From NCBI GenBank assembly GCA_023389895.1, contig JAEWDX010000262.1:1-7479 (forward strand): a stretch of 7,479 bases of DNA, given 5' to 3'. This stretch comes from Bacillota bacterium (GTDB lineage Bacteria; Bacillota; Bacilli; Bacillales; Cytobacillaceae). This document shows positions 6,038 to 7,479 of the stretch, piece after piece (within the stretch, counting starts at the first letter, position 1; each line of letters starts with the position of its first letter). Under the pieces are notes generated by a model. It was not told the DNA's origin. It ran no database searches and saw only the letters and a program-made list of their open reading frames with translations. The position numbers were made by a program, and so were the translations under genes.

Positions 6038-6655
6038 TCACTTGCTTTCTTTCGTTCCTTCTTCTTTCTGAAGAGTATCATCCTGTTCCTCTCCACTATC
6101 TGCCACTTGTTTTGGTGGTAAAATAGAGGCAATGACCTCATCATCCTCATGGTTAATGACAAAATCACGATTTGTTCGCAAATCGGCAATTGTTATCGTT
6201 TCATTAACTTGAAATCCAGTGATATCGACAGTGATGGACTGTGGAATGAGATTCGGTTTTGCCGTAACAGAAACCTCATGGATTGACTGCTGCATAACGC
6301 CGCCATCCTTTACTCCTTCTGCATCTCCTTCAAGAATGACACGCACATCTGCAATAATATCCTGTGACATATCGACTGCGAGAAAATCAGCGTGGATAAT
6401 CACATTTTTCAATGGATCTGCCTGATATTCACTTAACACAACATTATGTTTAATGCCATCTAGTTCTAAAGCAATGACGCCATTCCTACCGACTTTTCTA
6501 ATTAGCTGGGTAAAATCCTTTTCGCTAAAATAAATCGGTTTGCTTTCAAGTTTTGCCCCATATACAATAGCTGGAATATTTCCTTCCCGTCGAATACGTG
6601 TTAATGCTGAACCTTGAAATTCTTTTCTTTCCTTCGCTTGTAATACAGTTGTCAT
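6038..6655 (-). CDS. ctc: Large-subunit ribosomal protein bL25, general stress protein Ctc
   Basis: A 205-residue protein of the CTC/TL5 type of bL25. Residues 1 to about 92 are the 5S rRNA-binding domain (RIRREGNIPAIVYG, then LSEYQADPLKNVIIHADF). Residues of about 97-185 are the beta-rich TL5-type C-terminal domain, and a low-complexity acidic/lysine tail (about 185-205) ends the protein. Length is within one residue of what I recall for B. subtilis Ctc. Known role: binds 5S rRNA in the ribosome and is induced by stress; not essential in B. subtilis. Start ATG 6655 has AAGGGG 9 bases upstream. It follows prs after about 150 bases and has a recognisable sigma-B-type promoter in that gap, so it is probably expressed from this promoter under stress and by readthrough from prs otherwise. 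The gene symbol rplY is also used. Confidence 0.97.
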   Translation of the reverse strand: MTTVLQAKERKEFQGSALTRIRREGNIPAIVYGAKLESKPIYFSEKDFTQLIRKVGRNGVIALELDGIKHNVVLSEYQADPLKNVIIHADFLAVDMSQDIIADVRVILEGDAEGVKDGGVMQQSIHEVSVTAKPNLIPQSITVDITGFQVNETITIADLRTNRDFVINHEDDEVIASILPPKQVADSGEEQDDTLQKEEGTKESK

Positions 6656-6705
6656 AAGTAAGGTCCCCTTTCTTTTTTACATCAGTCGAAAGACTCTCTA
6701 TAAAA

Positions 6706-6731
6706 ATGCCCTAAATGGGGGGAGTCTAAAC
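6706..6731 (-). promoter_or_regulatory. Sigma-B (general stress) promoter of ctc
   Basis: On the minus strand GTTTAG (6726-6731), 14 bases, then GGGCAT (6706-6711). The sigma-B consensus is GTTTAA, 12-15 bases, GGGTAT, so each box has one difference. The B. subtilis ctc promoter is a classic sigma-B promoter with the same arrangement. The start point would be near 6699, giving a leader of about 45 bases. Confidence 0.8.
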
Positions 6732-6756
6732 CTCCAACATGATCAACTATATCACT

Positions 6757-6797
6757 AATAAAGAAGGAAAGACAGGAATGCCACTTACTAAAGTGGC
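6757..6797 (-). terminator. Hairpin terminator after prs
   Basis: On the minus strand GCCACTT (6791-6797), loop TAGT, AAGTGGC (6780-6786) is a perfect 7-bp stem. The downstream tail ATTCCTGTCTTTCC is T-rich but interrupted, so termination may be partial and allow readthrough into ctc. Confidence 0.65.
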
Positions 6798-6809
6798 AGA
6801 CACATTCGA

Positions 6810-7479
6810 TTAATCAAATAATTTACTTACAGATTGACGCTCATGAACACGGATAATCGCTTCTGCGATTAATGGCGCAATGGATAACTGAACAATCTTA
6901 TCCGTTTTCTTTTCTTCAGAAAGAACAATAGAATTTGTAACAACTAATTCCTTGATGGATGAGTTTTGAATTCTTTCAATCGCTGGACCTGATAAAACTG
7001 GGTGTGTACAGCATGCATAGACTTCAGATGCACCATGCTCAACAAGTGCATTTGCCGCAAGGGTAATCGTTCCAGCTGTATCGATGATGTCATCGATCAA
7101 AATAGCAACCATTCCATCAATATTACCAACAATATTCATAACTTCCGCTACATTCGGTCTCGGACGGCGTTTATCGATGATTGCAATTGGGGCCTTCAAA
7201 CGCTCAGCCATTTTACGCGCACGGGTAACACCACCATGATCAGGAGAAACAATCACAATATCTTTATCGGCAGCTTTTTCTTTAAAATAATCTGATAAAA
7301 TCGGTACACCCATTAAGTGATCAATTGGGATATCGAAAAACCCTTGAATTTGTGGAGCATGTAAGTCAAGTGTAATCACACGTTTAGCTCCAGCCGTTTC
7401 AAGTAAATTTGCCACTAATTTCGCTGTGATTGGCTCACGAGATCTCGCTTTACGATCTTGACGAGCATAGCCATAATAC
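6810..7479 (-). CDS. prs: Ribose-phosphate pyrophosphokinase (PRPP synthetase), 5' part missing
   Basis: This enzyme transfers pyrophosphate from ATP to ribose 5-phosphate to make PRPP for purine, pyrimidine, histidine, tryptophan and NAD synthesis. The frame is open to the right edge: from the edge it reads YYGYARQDRKARSREP, then the LDLHAPQ segment with the catalytic-loop region histidine, DHGGVTRAR, and the PRPP-binding loop IDDIIDTAGT (about residues 223-232 by B. subtilis numbering). About 222 residues are visible, so about 95 N-terminal residues lie outside, given the usual 317. The GTG at 7415 is an internal valine codon, not a start. The C-terminus is complete and a terminator follows. 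In Bacillus the next gene to the right would be glmU (gcaD). Confidence 0.98.
   Translation of the reverse strand, partial: YYGYARQDRKARSREPITAKLVANLLETAGAKRVITLDLHAPQIQGFFDIPIDHLMGVPILSDYFKEKAADKDIVIVSPDHGGVTRARKMAERLKAPIAIIDKRRPRPNVAEVMNIVGNIDGMVAILIDDIIDTAGTITLAANALVEHGASEVYACCTHPVLSGPAIERIQNSSIKELVVTNSIVLSEEKKTDKIVQLSIAPLIAEAIIRVHERQSVSKLFD

Noticed and set aside
7002..7295. Plus-strand 97-codon open frame opposite prs
   Set aside because: Antisense shadow of conserved prs sequence.

Overview
The window is a conserved housekeeping and sporulation block of an endospore-forming, low-GC Gram-positive bacterium of the Bacillaceae. Every confident gene is on the minus strand, so transcription runs from right to left: prs (5' part outside the window), ctc (ribosomal protein bL25), pth/spoVC, fin, mfd, spoVT. 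As far as I recall, this is the Bacillus subtilis order in the region near the origin. fin and spoVT are sporulation-specific genes, so the organism very probably forms spores. I cannot fix the species; a genus near Bacillus in the broad sense is an inference.

Right part (about 5900-7479): prs makes PRPP and ends in a perfect hairpin. ctc follows, with a clear general-stress (sigma-B type) promoter in the gap and its own terminator. Middle part (about 4900-5900): peptidyl-tRNA hydrolase, then the small zinc-ribbon protein Fin, which has a very good sigma-F/sigma-G type promoter and a strong hairpin just after its stop codon. Left-centre (1380-4916): full-length mfd, the transcription-repair coupling factor. 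Then spoVT (646-1182), a forespore regulator of the AbrB type, ends in a good intrinsic terminator. All five complete genes look intact and have near-standard lengths; several starts were moved inward from the longest open frame on the basis of ribosome binding sites and family alignment.

Left edge (1 to about 585): no believable gene. It holds a tandem array of about ten units of 49-52 bp (mostly 51), running off the left edge and decaying toward spoVT. The units are mosaics of a few alternative blocks, and the array is unusually open to translation because 51 bp equals 17 codons. This array is the least explained part of the window. The rest is ordinary conserved chromosome, with a few regulatory sites and small inverted repeats worth a second look.
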